A stretch of 64,000 nt of DNA from Zerene cesonia (Eukaryota > Arthropoda > Insecta > Lepidoptera > Pieridae). The stretch covers positions 1,488,001 through 1,552,000 of the forward strand of contig NC_052104.1 of the NCBI RefSeq assembly GCF_012273895.1, in the 5' to 3' direction. The notes beneath the pieces were generated by a model. It did not search any database. It was not told the DNA's origin and saw only the letters and a program-made list of their open reading frames with translations. Both the position numbers and the translations under genes were made by a program. Shown piece by piece: positions 1-13,300 of the stretch. Numbering within the stretch: the stretch's first letter is position 1; each line of letters begins with the position of its first letter.

Positions 1-82
1 CGGGTGGGCGCGCGGCGGCGTGCGGCTTGGCCGGCGTGCGGCTCGCCACTGCCGCCACACTAGTGCTCGCGCCCGGTGTTCG
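1..82 (-). CDS. mask: mask exon 35 (partial, runs off left edge)
   Basis: After the exon 34 donor (CCCAAG|GTACC) the next open phase-0 segment on the minus strand starts at 82, after CCAGCCAG, and reads RTPGASTSVAAVASRTPAKP. ANKHD1 has IRTPASTKS at the same place. The alternative acceptor four bases upstream gives a stop within nine codons and is excluded. GC-rich like the other exons. Confidence 0.6.
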
Positions 83-3000
83 CTGGCTGGTGGATACGCT
101 TGGTGTGTGTCCCGTTTGCTGTGAAATTACATGTCAATAAATATCGATTGCAAAGTAGTTATTAATTACTATAATACGTAGCCTTAACTGTATTTTGATT
201 ACAGCCTCATTGATATACTATGTATTATATTCAGGTAAGCATTTTATGGGATATAATAAAATTTCCAAATGATAAACAGACAAGCAGTGATCGATCTTAA
301 TTGGAATCATCATGAACATCAGGTAAACACAACATACCGGTTATTAACAATAAGCAATACTCTTTTTCTCTATTTTGGCGATTTGATATAAAGATCTTCC
401 TTAAATTATTTTTAACATTTATATCCTATAACTAAAATAAAATAACAAAGGCCTTCTATAATCGTCACTCCCACTCCCACAATTGCACAAGCCTACAGTA
501 GACCGGGTACAGGGCCTCAAACATGGACGGACTGATCCAGGACCCCTCGCTTCTACGCTCACGCGTTTACCACCATACCAAGGAGGCGGCCGAAGGCAGC
601 TACAGTAGACCGTGGAATGTAGATGATGAATGACATAGTGGTGCGGGTACCTTGGGCGGCGGCTGCTTGGGCGGCTTGGGCTGCGGCGGCTGCGGCGGCG
701 GCGCCGGCAGCTTGGCGCGCGGCAGCAGCTGCGCGATGTCCGCCTCCGGGTCGCGGATCATCGCCGCGATCAGGCTCGCTGCCTGCTTTGTCGCCTCCGT
801 CGAGCCCCTGTTTGAACACGTACAAACAATCGAATAAACGTAATTCAATTTTTATAAACAACTTATTGATCGCCCCGATTCTACCAGGGTAGAGATTTAT
901 TGTGATATTGTTTTTTTTTTTCTATATTAATTTTTTTGTGAAATTGTGTTACTACACTATAAACACAATATCCATTTAAATCTATAGATGTCTATACTTC
1001 TTTATTTTAAAGCTGAAGAGTTTGTTAGTTTAAATTCGATTATCTGAGCAACTAGTATATACAACCAATTTCAAAAATTATTAAATCATTGAATTAATAC
1101 CAAGTAATATACACTATACTAGCTGCGCCCCGCGGTTTCACCCGCGTAAGTCCGTATCCCGTAGAAATATCAGGATAAAAAGTTGCCTATAGTTATTCCA
1201 GTTGTCCAGTTGTCTACGTACCAAATTTCATTGCAATCGGTTCAGTAGTTTTTGCGTGAAAGGGTAACAAACACACACGCATCCTTACAAACTTTCGTAT
1301 TTATAATATAAGTAAGAAAGAAGTGCCAGTATAAAGTGGAACACGTACTTGATGGTGATGATCCTCTCGCCCTGGCCCTTGGTCTGCTTGTCGACCTCGA
1401 TGTGCGCGCCGGTGGCGGCGCGGATCGCGTTGATGTTGGAGCCGGCGCGCCCGATCACGCGCGAGATCGCGTGCGACGCGACGCACACCTTCTTGCAACT
1501 ATGCAACGAGTATTTTGTTTTATTATATTTCTTTGTAGAGACACTACGCAGCTAAACTGTTGTTGTTGTTAGTCACGTATTTTCAAGCTTGATGACATGA
1601 AATAACACACTGATAAAATTTTGTATTATTTAGGATTTTCATAAACAAATTAAGTTATCAGTGCGGACAGTGACATTTTAAATGTGAACACTGAGCTGTA
1701 TTCGAATGCAATCTAGAAATCAGAAGTTTGATGTTTGCCCACTTATTTCCATTAGAAGGCGCAGTAATTCTTTTTTTTAAGTGTGGTATAACATATATTT
1801 TTATTGGAACGTATGTAATAGGAAGTAAACATTGATGATTCAATGTGAGAAGTAAAACTAACCCAGGCTCGAGGGCAGAGGGCGGCTGTACCGAGGACTT
1901 CCTCACGACCTCCTTCCAGCCCTCCTCTCGCCGCGCCACGCTCGCCGTTGTGCTGGCGCTCTTCGGTGACGTGCTTTTGGCTTCTGTCTCCCATCTATAA
2001 TTCATACGTTATTTTATTTTTGGCGAAAATTTCTATTTTTCATTTTTCAGTAAGTATATGAAATAATATGATTAAATATTTAATACGCAATTAAAATTGA
2101 ATAAAAGTGTCCTAAGACTTCCATCTTAGGAAAGACACAAAATGTAGTAACTATAAACATTAAAGTACTATTTGTAAGTAAAAAAAAATCAATCAATGGA
2201 ATTACATTTTTATTATAATTAAATTGCATGTTATTGTACCATACACTATTTATGTTTATGTACGCTTGCAAATTATAAAAATGTCAACTTTTTAAATTAG
2301 TGTCATGCAAAATAAAAAAAAAAAACATGCAGTATTCCAACATTAAAATGTCTAGTCTACATATAATAGCTATAAAAAAATAGAAATTAGCATTATCACG
2401 GGGACAGAACAACTTTGACACTGATATTCCAGTCAATTCGTCATCTGTAACGCGTGTTATATAATCTGTGCTCGTCAACTTACTGGTGGCTGTGTATTTT
2501 TTTATTTTTCTCGATCGTGTCAACGTCGTCTCTTTCCACGTTAAGCCTAGACGATTCAAACACTTGGCTCTTTCTAGAGCCGTTCCCGTATTTGTTAACA
2601 TTCTGTACGGCGATGCTTTTAGCATCTTCCTCTTGTTTTCTGTAACAACATTCCACCTTTTAACCCCCACATTCACATCGACGCGACATAAAACGGCGAA
2701 ATTAAACGTCAAGCGGTTCAACGGCATGCATACAGGATAATTTCGTTGAAAAAGGAAGATATATATGGTTAATTTTTGTGTGAATTAATTGTTATTTCTA
2801 TTTATACAGAATTTACTTATTTGCTGTTTAGTGGAACAGTTTTTGGCTTATAACTTTTACTATGGAGAATATGGTATCTTCCCTTTTAAAGCCAGCTTGT
2901 ATACAAACAAATATTATTGAAGTAAGATACTTAAGAACTCTTACTTCTCTTTTTTCTCATTCCGTCTCTCCGTATGTTTAGGCGATGTGGCGGGAGGGGA

Positions 3001-6000
3001 GCTGGGCGCGACGTTCTCTTTCTCTTGCTTCTTCTCCGTTTTGCTTGCATTCTCCTTCTCTTTAGTCTCTATTTTCGCTTTTGTCTACGGAAAATTGTGG
3101 TCTGATTAGTATAATGCAATGAAAGAAAATTAAGAGGTTAAAACAACATTATTTATTATTTTAATACGACAGTGTTAGATTATAGAAAACACTTCTTACA
3201 TATTTATATTTTTTACTATTTTAATACAATTTTTAACAAAAAAACATACCTTATCGGGTTGTTTTTTCGACGGTGCAGGAGTAGGCGTCTTCTCTTCTTT
3301 TTTCTTTTTCTTACTTTTGCTTGAAGCGGGTGGAGCTTTCACATCCGATGACGAACATGAACCCTAATAACATAAAAATGCTAATAAATTAAAGCATATA
3401 GTGCAGATTGTCATGAATACCAATTACTATCATCTTGAATGAAGTGAATTATATTCATTTATTTATTAGTAATATAAACGTTAAATTTTGTAGGAATGAT
3501 TGGATGATATCATATTTTCACACAAAATCAGCTGATAGCATCTGTATGAAATTTTATAATACTAAAGTTACAAATGAATGACTTTGATGAACTTAGGTAT
3601 ACAGACAAGGTATGACCAGACTGGGGTGATAGGATACTTTTTATCCCGATTAAATGCTCCTTTAGGATAAAACAGGAATCTTGATATACGGGCGGAGCCG
3701 TGACAGTACATAAATAGATTATAGTCTCAATCGGCACGTAGGCGTACTTTCGAGCAGGATTCGAGCTTGTTTATACACGCATATATGATAGATGATGATG
3801 ACACGCAAATGTACCTGCGAGTTGGCATCGATGCCGGAGTCGCCCTCCTCCTTGGCGGCGGGCTCGTCGTCCGGCTCGCCGCCCTCCGAGCACTCGCCGG
3901 ACGCCTTCTCGCAGTACAGAGTGTTCTTCACGTTCTCCGCTTGCAGCTTGCGCCTCTCCTCCTGTCGATTATATGTGCATTCGTTTGTATTGGAAAGTTA
4001 CAGCCGTTTATTTATGAGAAATTGTAATTTATCCGTATGCGTACCAGAAAACGATGAAATAGTATATCGTTCGTCGATAGTGTCGTAATTTATATTGATA
4101 TGTTAATTTTATTTTCATACGTCACATAATATGTCAGCGAGTCTAGCCGAGTGATTAAAACAGGCGTTTCATTAAGCCTAAAGAGCGAAACGTGAAAATC
4201 CAGGCAGTTAATTAAGCTACTAGTTTAATGTAGTCAAGTCTATCAACGAAACGACTTCTTTACGAGCGCAGAGGGCGCAGAGGGGATAGAGTCACTATGT
4301 TATAAGCCATCTAGCGCATCATAGAGCCCAGAAGCGTTCGGGTGTGTGTGTGTGCGCACATACCTTCTTCTCGAGCTTCTTCTTCTTCTTCCGCTCGCGG
4401 CGGCGCGCGGCGGCCTGGCGGCGGCTCTCCTCGCGGCAGCGCTCCGCGTCGAGCTCCTCCAGCAGGATGGTCGCGTTCTGGTTGGCGCGCGCCGCCTGCG
4501 TCTCCTTCGCCGCGCGGATCACGCGCACGCACTCCTGGCACTTCTCCAGCAGCTCCTTGTCCGATATCGTGCAGATGTACCTGCCGGGCGGCGCACCGGT
4601 GATCACTTATTGTACTATACGCGCATTTTTTATCTACATTAAATTTTTACTGATATTACTCAGCGCTTGCAGATGCGGCTCGACCGATTTTTATGATATT
4701 TTACCAGTATTTTTGCTGTCTGAGGTCAAGTCAAAAACTACTTTTTGTACCCCTAAATGATAAAGCTGTTCTGGCAGAACAAGAGTTTCCGACGATGAAA
4801 TATCTTTAAGATTTTTCATTGAGTTTGATGATTTTAGCAATCTTAAAATATCTTCTGTATGATATAAAACCGTTTTGTTTTCTACATACCTAGTCATCTC
4901 CTGGTCCGAAGGGAACTGCGTGACGACACCAACCATCCACTTGACCACTTTCGTGTGACCCTTGCGGAAGGCTGCCATCAGGCAAGATACCTGAAAAAGA
5001 AAAAGAATACATGATATTTACAAGAGAAAATTTTACAAATTATAAATTTTAATTAAATGTCTCAAATGAAAACATAACATAGATTTTGTAAAAAAAAACC
5101 ACACATATTTTCTTTAACATATGTTTACCTTTCTATTGTCTTGTGAGTCGATGTCGGCGCCCGCTGCATAAAGCATCTCGACGACGGCAAGATGGCCGCC
5201 GTTTGCGGCTAGCCATAATGGGGAGTTGCCTTTTTTGTTTTTCACTTCTACTGCCGCTCGTCTAGTAAAAACCGTAAAATATAATTAATACTTGTTTTGA
5301 CGGCTGGCTGGAAGCTTTTGTACAATTTTGTATTTCAAAACGTAAAGTTGTTACAAAATGTTTCGTATTTTAGATACACAAAACCGAGGAACTGCAAATA
5401 TCAAATCTAAAATGGTACCAAATCATAAATTAACAAAAAAAAAATAATAATAATTTTTAGTTTTTTAGCTTTTGCACAAAAACTTAAAGAATTCTATTTC
5501 TATTCTTAATTAATTTCTCAAAAAAAAAAAAAAAACACATTCAAATTGGATATATCATTTACGATCATACTACGGTTGAAAACTTAAGGATATTTTTAAT
5601 TATGACGTCACTGTGCCTATGACATGCGGGTAGGCGTACCTCTGCAGGAGCAGCTCGACGAACTTGGTGTGCCCCTTGTCGGCGGCGATGGTGAGCGCGG
5701 TGTCGCGCGAGGAGGGCACGGGCGGCGCGTTCACGTCGGCGCCCTTGTCCAGCAGCACGCGGCCCACCTCCACGTAGCCGCCGCTCGCCGCCTCCATCAG
5801 CGGCGTCAGCCCGGTCTTCGCGCGGTGCTCCACGTTCGCCTTGCGGTCCAGCAACAGGCTCACCACCTCGTGCCGACCTATAACACGTTTCTTATGTATA
5901 CACATTCACTTCACAAAACCTTATACCTTCAATAACATTAAGTACAACTTGTTGAATAGTCTTATATCGGCCACCCGTGATCCTTAAGGATCACGGGTGG

Positions 6001-9000
6001 CCGAGAGGCTAGGCGTAGCTACGGTTAGGCAAGATACGCAGGTTCGAATCCTGCCTCGTGATCAAATTTTTTCTATTCTTTCAAAATTTCTCATTTATAA
6101 AGCATTTCAATGCTATAAAACTTAAAATTAAATTTAGTCTTATATCCTTCGGCAGCGATTTATGATGGTGACATCTCAAATCGCCAGTTTATCAGCTTCC
6201 TAATATTAATTATGTTCTGTATAATTTTATTGTAAAATAACCAACCAGGCGAATTTGTAAGATCTTTCTTAGCTGTTTCATAAATTGAACAAGTCAAAGA
6301 CTTTTAACTAACATAATTTTATAATTCGTACTTTTTCTTATGAAAATGCAATCGAATCTTCAATGTTGAATGCATGTTTGTTCGGATCGCTTCTATCGCC
6401 TTATATTATACGCAATAACTGCATGGACATTCACCTTGGAAGCAGGCGAGCGTGAGCGCGGTGTTGCGGTTGGTCTCGATCTGCGCGTTGATGTCGGAGC
6501 CGCAGTCGAGCAGCAGCCGCACGGCCGCCGTGTGCCCGTTCATCGCCGCCAGCATCAGCGGCGAGATGCCCAGCTTCGAGCCCGTGCGGGAGTTTATCTC
6601 CGCCTGTTCATATATAAATAGTCTTATCAAACGGTGTGATTGTACAAGTTTACAGAGTAGAAGTTGAAGAGAGTGTAGAAGTTTCCAGAGGAGTGATTAG
6701 AAATAGATTTCTTATTGATATTCTTATATGATATTTTGTTCATATGTGCGTTAAAGAATATAATCACGATGTGTTTACATTTTTCAAGCTACTTTCATAA
6801 AAAACATACTAATAACACATAATTATGAAACTTGTCCGTTATGCTTTAATAGCTTAACCAATACATTCAAATCTACTTTGATGAAATTTACTCCCATCCC
6901 AATTCATACTTGAATCCACTTATATTCACAATTTTGTGTATTCATTAAAGAGAATAACATCCACAACACATACTCAATTACTATCATTCATTAACCAGAT
7001 GAATTGAATGTACACCGCCCGTACGCACCTGGTGATGCAGCAGCAGCCGTATAATGTTGACGTATCCGCCCGAGGCGGCGAGCGAGAGCGGCGTGTAGTC
7101 GGACACGTTCCTGTGCTCCTTGTTGGCGCCGCGGCTGAGGATCAGCTCGACGACCTCGTAGCGGCCGCCGCTGCACGCCAGCGACAGCGGCGTGTCCTTC
7201 GTGCGCTCCGACTGCGCCTCGATGTCGGCGCCGTGGTTCAGCAGGATCTCGACGATCTTCTCGTGGCCGGCGGTCGCGGCCAGGATCAGCGGCGTGAAGC
7301 CCTGGTCGTGGAAATTGTTTGTTTGTCAAGTGAACATAGCAATCGTGCACACCTTATATTAGAACAATATCATAATTCACTAAGACCACAATACATGTTC
7401 TATTCATCAGGAATATAGTATATCGACAACAGGTTCAATGAGTGGTTGAGTTTAAACGGAGCAATGGAATATAAAGCTACTTTTTATATGGGGTATATAT
7501 TGAATCTATATTAATTTTAAAAAATATGAACGTTTGGATGTTGGACATAATTTATTATTTGAAATAGTTCCGATAACATTGTATCAGGTTTGGATTAAAT
7601 TTGGTATAGAAATAGTTTCGAGACCCGAGAAAGAGTCATGCGGCGGTTTATATCCTGGCAATCCCACGAAAACGGGCAGCAACACACGCGTCATAACCGT
7701 ACCTTCTTGTCGCGGTGCTCGATGTCGGCGCCGCGCGAGAGCAGCAGCTCGACGAGCTCCTCGTGGCCGCCGGCGCAGGCGAGCGTGAGCGCCGTGTCGT
7801 GGTTGGAGTCGGTCTCCGCGTCCACGTCCATCGCGGAGTAGGCGGCCGGCGCGGGCTGCGGCGGCGCCGCGCCGTACGCCTCCGCGCGCCCGCCGCGCCC
7901 CACGAACCGGCTCTGCGAACGGACAACGTCTTTATAAAAACCATAACAATTTAACGTATTTACTATCTGCCTCTACATTCCCTTCTTGAATAACATTCGT
8001 CATAATAACTATAAGGTAGATTTCTTACTTATGTGTCCAATGCATGCACTGATTCTAAGTAAATAAATAACAAAGACCGGCACTTAATTTCTTTAATTAT
8101 ATTGAAAAAAATTGAGTATTGAAAGTAAAAATAATTTTCTATGTATAATAATATAAATATTATTATGAACGAACAATACAATTTGAGTTTTATGTAACCA
8201 AAATTTCACAACAGTGTAATTGAATGTATGTAAACCTAAAAGCACGCAAGTCAGATAATCTTAATTGTCAGGGCGTCATATAGAAAAGAGACAACAGTGT
8301 CGAAAAGCGACATTTGAACTGCGACAGGGCTAACCTTCTTCTTGAGCGCGGGCGTGTTGGTGGCCTGGTGGTGGTGGTCCCGCTTGCCGGGGTGCGGCAG
8401 CGGCGGCGTGTAGGAGGCGGGCGGCGGCGCGGGCGCGGGGGCGGGCGCGGGCGCCGCGGGCATCGCCGCGTTCATGCTCAGCTTGAAGCCCGTGATCATG
8501 CCCGAGATGTAGTCCGCCGCCATCTCCGCGTCGAGCCCCGTGCCCATGCCGGCCGGCATCGCCGCGCTCATGCCCGCCGTCATGCCGGCCACCGCGCCGC
8601 TCGCCACTCCCGCCGGCCCGAACGACGATGTTCTATGATGATAAAATACAATATTCACCATTGAAGTCACGTTTATCTTACGATTCAAAAGAGGAAAGCT
8701 TAAAAAACTTTTTTCAAATAAAATGTATCAATGCGATGTCATAAAAGATCTAAGTTTTATCCGCAGCAGCGTCAGTAGCAAGTACCGCTAGGATTTCTTG
8801 CTGAATACTCCTGCATCATGGTGGCTATCTGTGGTTGCCAAATATCAGCCCGATCAGTCCAGAAGTTTAGGTTGTTCGTTGATAGATCAGTCAGTTGGTC
8901 GCCTTAGCGTATATATTCTAAAGGTAGTGCGCACTGACCTATAGTCGTCATACGTCATAGCGGGCGGCGGCAGCGCGAAGTGGTGGTGGTGGTCAGAGGG

Positions 9001-10277
9001 CGCGTCGGCCTCGCGTGCCTCGCGCGCCTCGCAACCACCCTCCGCGAGCCGCCGCGCCTCGCCACCGCCTCCTCCGCCGCTAACCACTTGAACACCCTGC
9101 TGTGGATCATTATTTTTATTGTGATTATTAAACGCTTATCCCGAATAACTCCCGAAAAATCCTGTGTAAACTCGGTAATGATAAGCTTTCTAAAATATTA
9201 AAAGAAATTTGCAAATCGATCGAGTAGTTTTGTGTTATATCACATAATATTATAATAGTTATAATAAATAAATACCGGTTCGTCCGTGTCCCGCGGCCAG
9301 TCCGCGGAGAGCGGCTCCTCGCCTCCCGCCGCGTCGCCCTCGCCGCCGCACTTGCCCAACAGGATCTCGTGCGACTTCTGCTGCATCACCTGCGCGATAT
9401 TGTCAAGGCCTTATAATAATGTACATAAATAGATTAACATAGTATAGTTTAGTGTGAAAAGGGCAAACGTTATTTGCTTTCATAGTATTGTATCACGTTG
9501 GAGCATTAAAACTTTTTAAGTAATCGCTGATTATGAATATAAAAGGACATTCGTAACACACAGGATGCGCTATATTTCTACAGCTAGGCGTGTGCTTGTA
9601 CATGTATGCGTATTTGTGTATGTACGTGCGTGTNNNNNNNNNNGTGTACCTGCAGCACAAGGGTGCGCAGCTCGTTGTAGGGCAGCGCGATGAGCGAGGG
9701 CACCTCCCGCTGCAGGTAGGCGAGCACGGCGCCGATCTCGCGCGCCTCCGCCGCGCTGATGTCGCCCTCGCTCGCCTCGCCCGCTTCGCACGTCTCGCCC
9801 GCCTCGCCCGCCTGAACCGCGCACTTCATTATTATATTTAATACTAACTGGCTTACTAGAACAGCCTATGTTACTTTGTTATAGATATTCTTGATATTAT
9901 TGGTAACTTTCTGATGAAGGTAAAGAATCCATCGAATTTATCAAGCGCAATAGTGTTAAAAAATCAAATAAAAAAACTTTACCTATCCTGTTTATAGTAC
10001 AGAGGTAATTGTTTAATTTACACTATGAGGTTTTAACATTACAAGTTTTGTTTGCACTATGAGGTTTTAACATTAAAAGGTTTGCAGTGACAACTATCAA
10101 ATTACAGATGAGTTCATAAGTAAAACCTGTTTCGATATGGTAGAAGTAGGTACGTAAAGCAATACATACCTGTGGCGCATACATTTCAGGTCTCTGCTGC
10201 ATATCTTGTACATATTGCTGTTGCTGTAACTGTTGTTGTTGCTGCTGTTGCTGTTGTTGCTGCAGCTGTATCTGTTG

Positions 10278-10338
<61 letters not shown>

Positions 10339-13300
10339 TGTTGATGTTGCTGTTTCTTTTGCGTTTGCTGCAGTTGCGTAGTTAACTGTTGCAACTGCTG
10401 CTTTTGGAGTTCTTGTAGTTGCTGCTGATAAATAGAATTGCGAGATTGAACATTAGCAAAAACTAAACTTTAATCAGATCACAGTAAAAAAGACTAATCT
10501 TTACACCATCATCTACAACTAAATGAGGATACATCTAATATGTTAGTTACACGTACGTGTGCTACCGATATCAACACATCTATATACCTATTAAAGTGTC
10601 GAGTTACCGTGACGTCACCCACTTCGTTAATATGTTGGCCGAGACGTTGTAACGCGTCTAGTAGGAGAAATTTGCAACCGAACTTAGCGCATTTACGAGT
10701 GGCTTTTGCCCGGGGACGGTCTTGTATCGGGGTGTTCTATTGGATACGTTAAACCATTACAAGCATTGAGACTTATTCAATTTCAATAATTACACAGAAT
10801 TAAAATCAATGTCGCCGAAGTGTCAGTAACACAGTAAAACCTGTTATAGTGTACAATATTTATAAAGATTTACTCGTTTTGAATATTATAAGTATTAAAA
10901 ATAGAATTATTTTGGGACAGAACTTCTATAAATATTTATTTCAACGTAGCATGAAACTCTGGTTTACCTGATTTAAGTTGGTCGCTAATTGTTGCATTGG
11001 GAACATATGTGTCGGAGGGGGATACGGCGGGGTTTTCGGGGGATGTATCTTCACACCTGTTAAATAAACATCATCCTTTATTATAGTAATCATTTAACAA
11101 ATTATTTTTTTATCCACACAGACACTAAATAAACGTTAAGATTTCCAGAAGATTGGTATTTTTACTTTGTTGTCCGATAATAAACTATGCAATATATTAT
11201 ATGAATAGAATAACATTTTGAATTGAAAAAAATTGGGTATGCATTTGACAGCGTCAATTCATCATGTACCACATACATATACCACGGGTTAGCATGAGTA
11301 AATAAAGCGAAATTCCCATTGATAAAGCTTGGCTAATATTTCATCATCACTCGAACGTACAACAGGAAAGCTGCAACAATAAAGTAAACCGGCAAACTTG
11401 CCTTGAGCACGGAATTGTAGGTCGAGCGCGTGAAGGGCCGACGTGGCGAGCGTCGGGGGACCTTTTAACAAGCAATTATTTATTTTTTCAAAGGGATCAC
11501 GCGAACTATCAAAACCCAACTATTTTTTCACTTATCCGCATCTTTTATTTCGTTTCTCCTAGAGCCTTATAATTAAGGAATACAATTATTCGTAATTCTT
11601 CGTATTTAGAACTTTAATACATTCAAAATATTTTCAATGCTATTTTCTAAGTTTCAATCTCATTAGATTGGTATGATGAATTTAAAGTTGACATTATGTT
11701 TACCTGAGGCATCAGCTATTTCGAGCATGCTCCTATCAGTCTCTGGCAGTGATTCGTTGCGTGGTTGGCCCGCGAGGACCTCGGTTCTCTGCGCATCAAA
11801 GAATAAGGTTATCTTACATACATTGGGTTCTATTTAATTAACATTTAAACTAACTACTTCAAGATGTTGTCGTCTATTTAACATTTTGTGTATAATTTCG
11901 TTCCTTTGTAAATACATAATTAACAAATGAGTTCAATCCGTTAACAAATTTATTGCTAGAACAGAAGAGCAGTTATTGATTGATTAATTTCATATTATTT
12001 GTAATGTTAAAGAGACAACATTTTTTATTACATACACATTACAACATACATGGATCTACACGATTGCTACTGTTCATAAGTCGAAAGTTCGTCATATGAG
12101 AATTTTGCAATATGTATTTCCATTGTAATAACACATACATTAGTTATTCAAAAAGCCATAACCAACTAATAAACGCAACGCAAAATCTACAAACAAAAAA
12201 TAAACAGCTACACTCGAACTAAACACCCAAACGTTACGGAAACTACGTATTAATGGGCAACTCACATTTAATTTCTTATCAAATTTATTTTTACATTTCT
12301 TGGGTACGTCCTTCCACGTAAAGCCGGGCGGTAGGGATACCTTAGCCATGCTCTTGTGGCTTAGCTACCATGGAAAGCAAGCAAAAAGTAACAGTATGAT
12401 GAATTCGTATTGATACATATGTTGATACATATAAGGGGCGTATTCTGTGATTAGTGCAAAATGAATCAGACCTCTTTTGGCGAATATTATGGAAAAGCAA
12501 AGCAATTTTTAATTTTTTTTTGAATTATACAGCAATTCAACAAGTTATTTCGCAAAGCCAAATGGTCATTGTTTGTATGAATCTTGATTAAGACAGTTGC
12601 TAAAATGATTTGATGTATGTTATAAACTAAAATGATCAATCGAAATATTAAAAAAAAAAATGTTACCATAAAGTTCATATAAACATTTTTAATATTAAGA
12701 TTGCTCTATTTTTTAGTTTACACTTCAATGAAAAGAGCAAATATTATTGGGCAACCTATAAAACATTTTTAACAATGCCACTCAACCAAAGTCTTTTAGT
12801 ATATTAATAAAGTTTAATAAATATGGTATATATTTATTAAACATAAATGGAATGATAAATAAAATAATAATAAAATGAAATATTATACAAATATGTTGTC
12901 TAAAAGATCTTGATTTTTCATGATAAACCATAATACCAGCTAATGATTTAAATAATAGTGCAAATGTTAATAATATCCTAAAAATCATGTAAGTAGCTTG
13001 ATAGCGCATATTCAACCATAAAATGCCTACATGTGACTGGCCGTTAGTAAAGCGCTATTGAGCGATCATTATATTCTGCATATACTTTAATCCGACTCTT
13101 TGATATCGTTCAAGTGCAGAATCCTCACAATCGAGTGTCATCAAGACGCTCTTCGTACGTGATTCCATAATGATATATAGCTATGTTGGGACGAACCTGA
13201 TCGTCGATGATATCAGGCGGCGGCGGCAGGTGGTGGTCTGAGTGCGGGGGCGCGGGGCGCTGCTTGCGCGCGCACTTGTGCTTGCCCGCGGGCGCGGCCA

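Noticed and set aside
2284..2727. 147-codon minus-strand frame beginning MPLNRLTFNF
   Set aside because: Crosses exon 31 in a different phase and cannot join exons 30 and 32. The phase-carried frame gives KQEEDAKSIAVQNVN and joins correctly.
5989..6063. A functional tRNA gene
   Set aside because: Acceptor stem and T-arm are good, but no anticodon stem-loop of normal size exists, and a second copy shares the AT-rich tail. SINE head fits better.
7008..7418. 136-codon plus-strand frame opposite mask exon 22
   Set aside because: Shadow of the ankyrin exon; the minus strand read in phase gives perfect ankyrin repeats.
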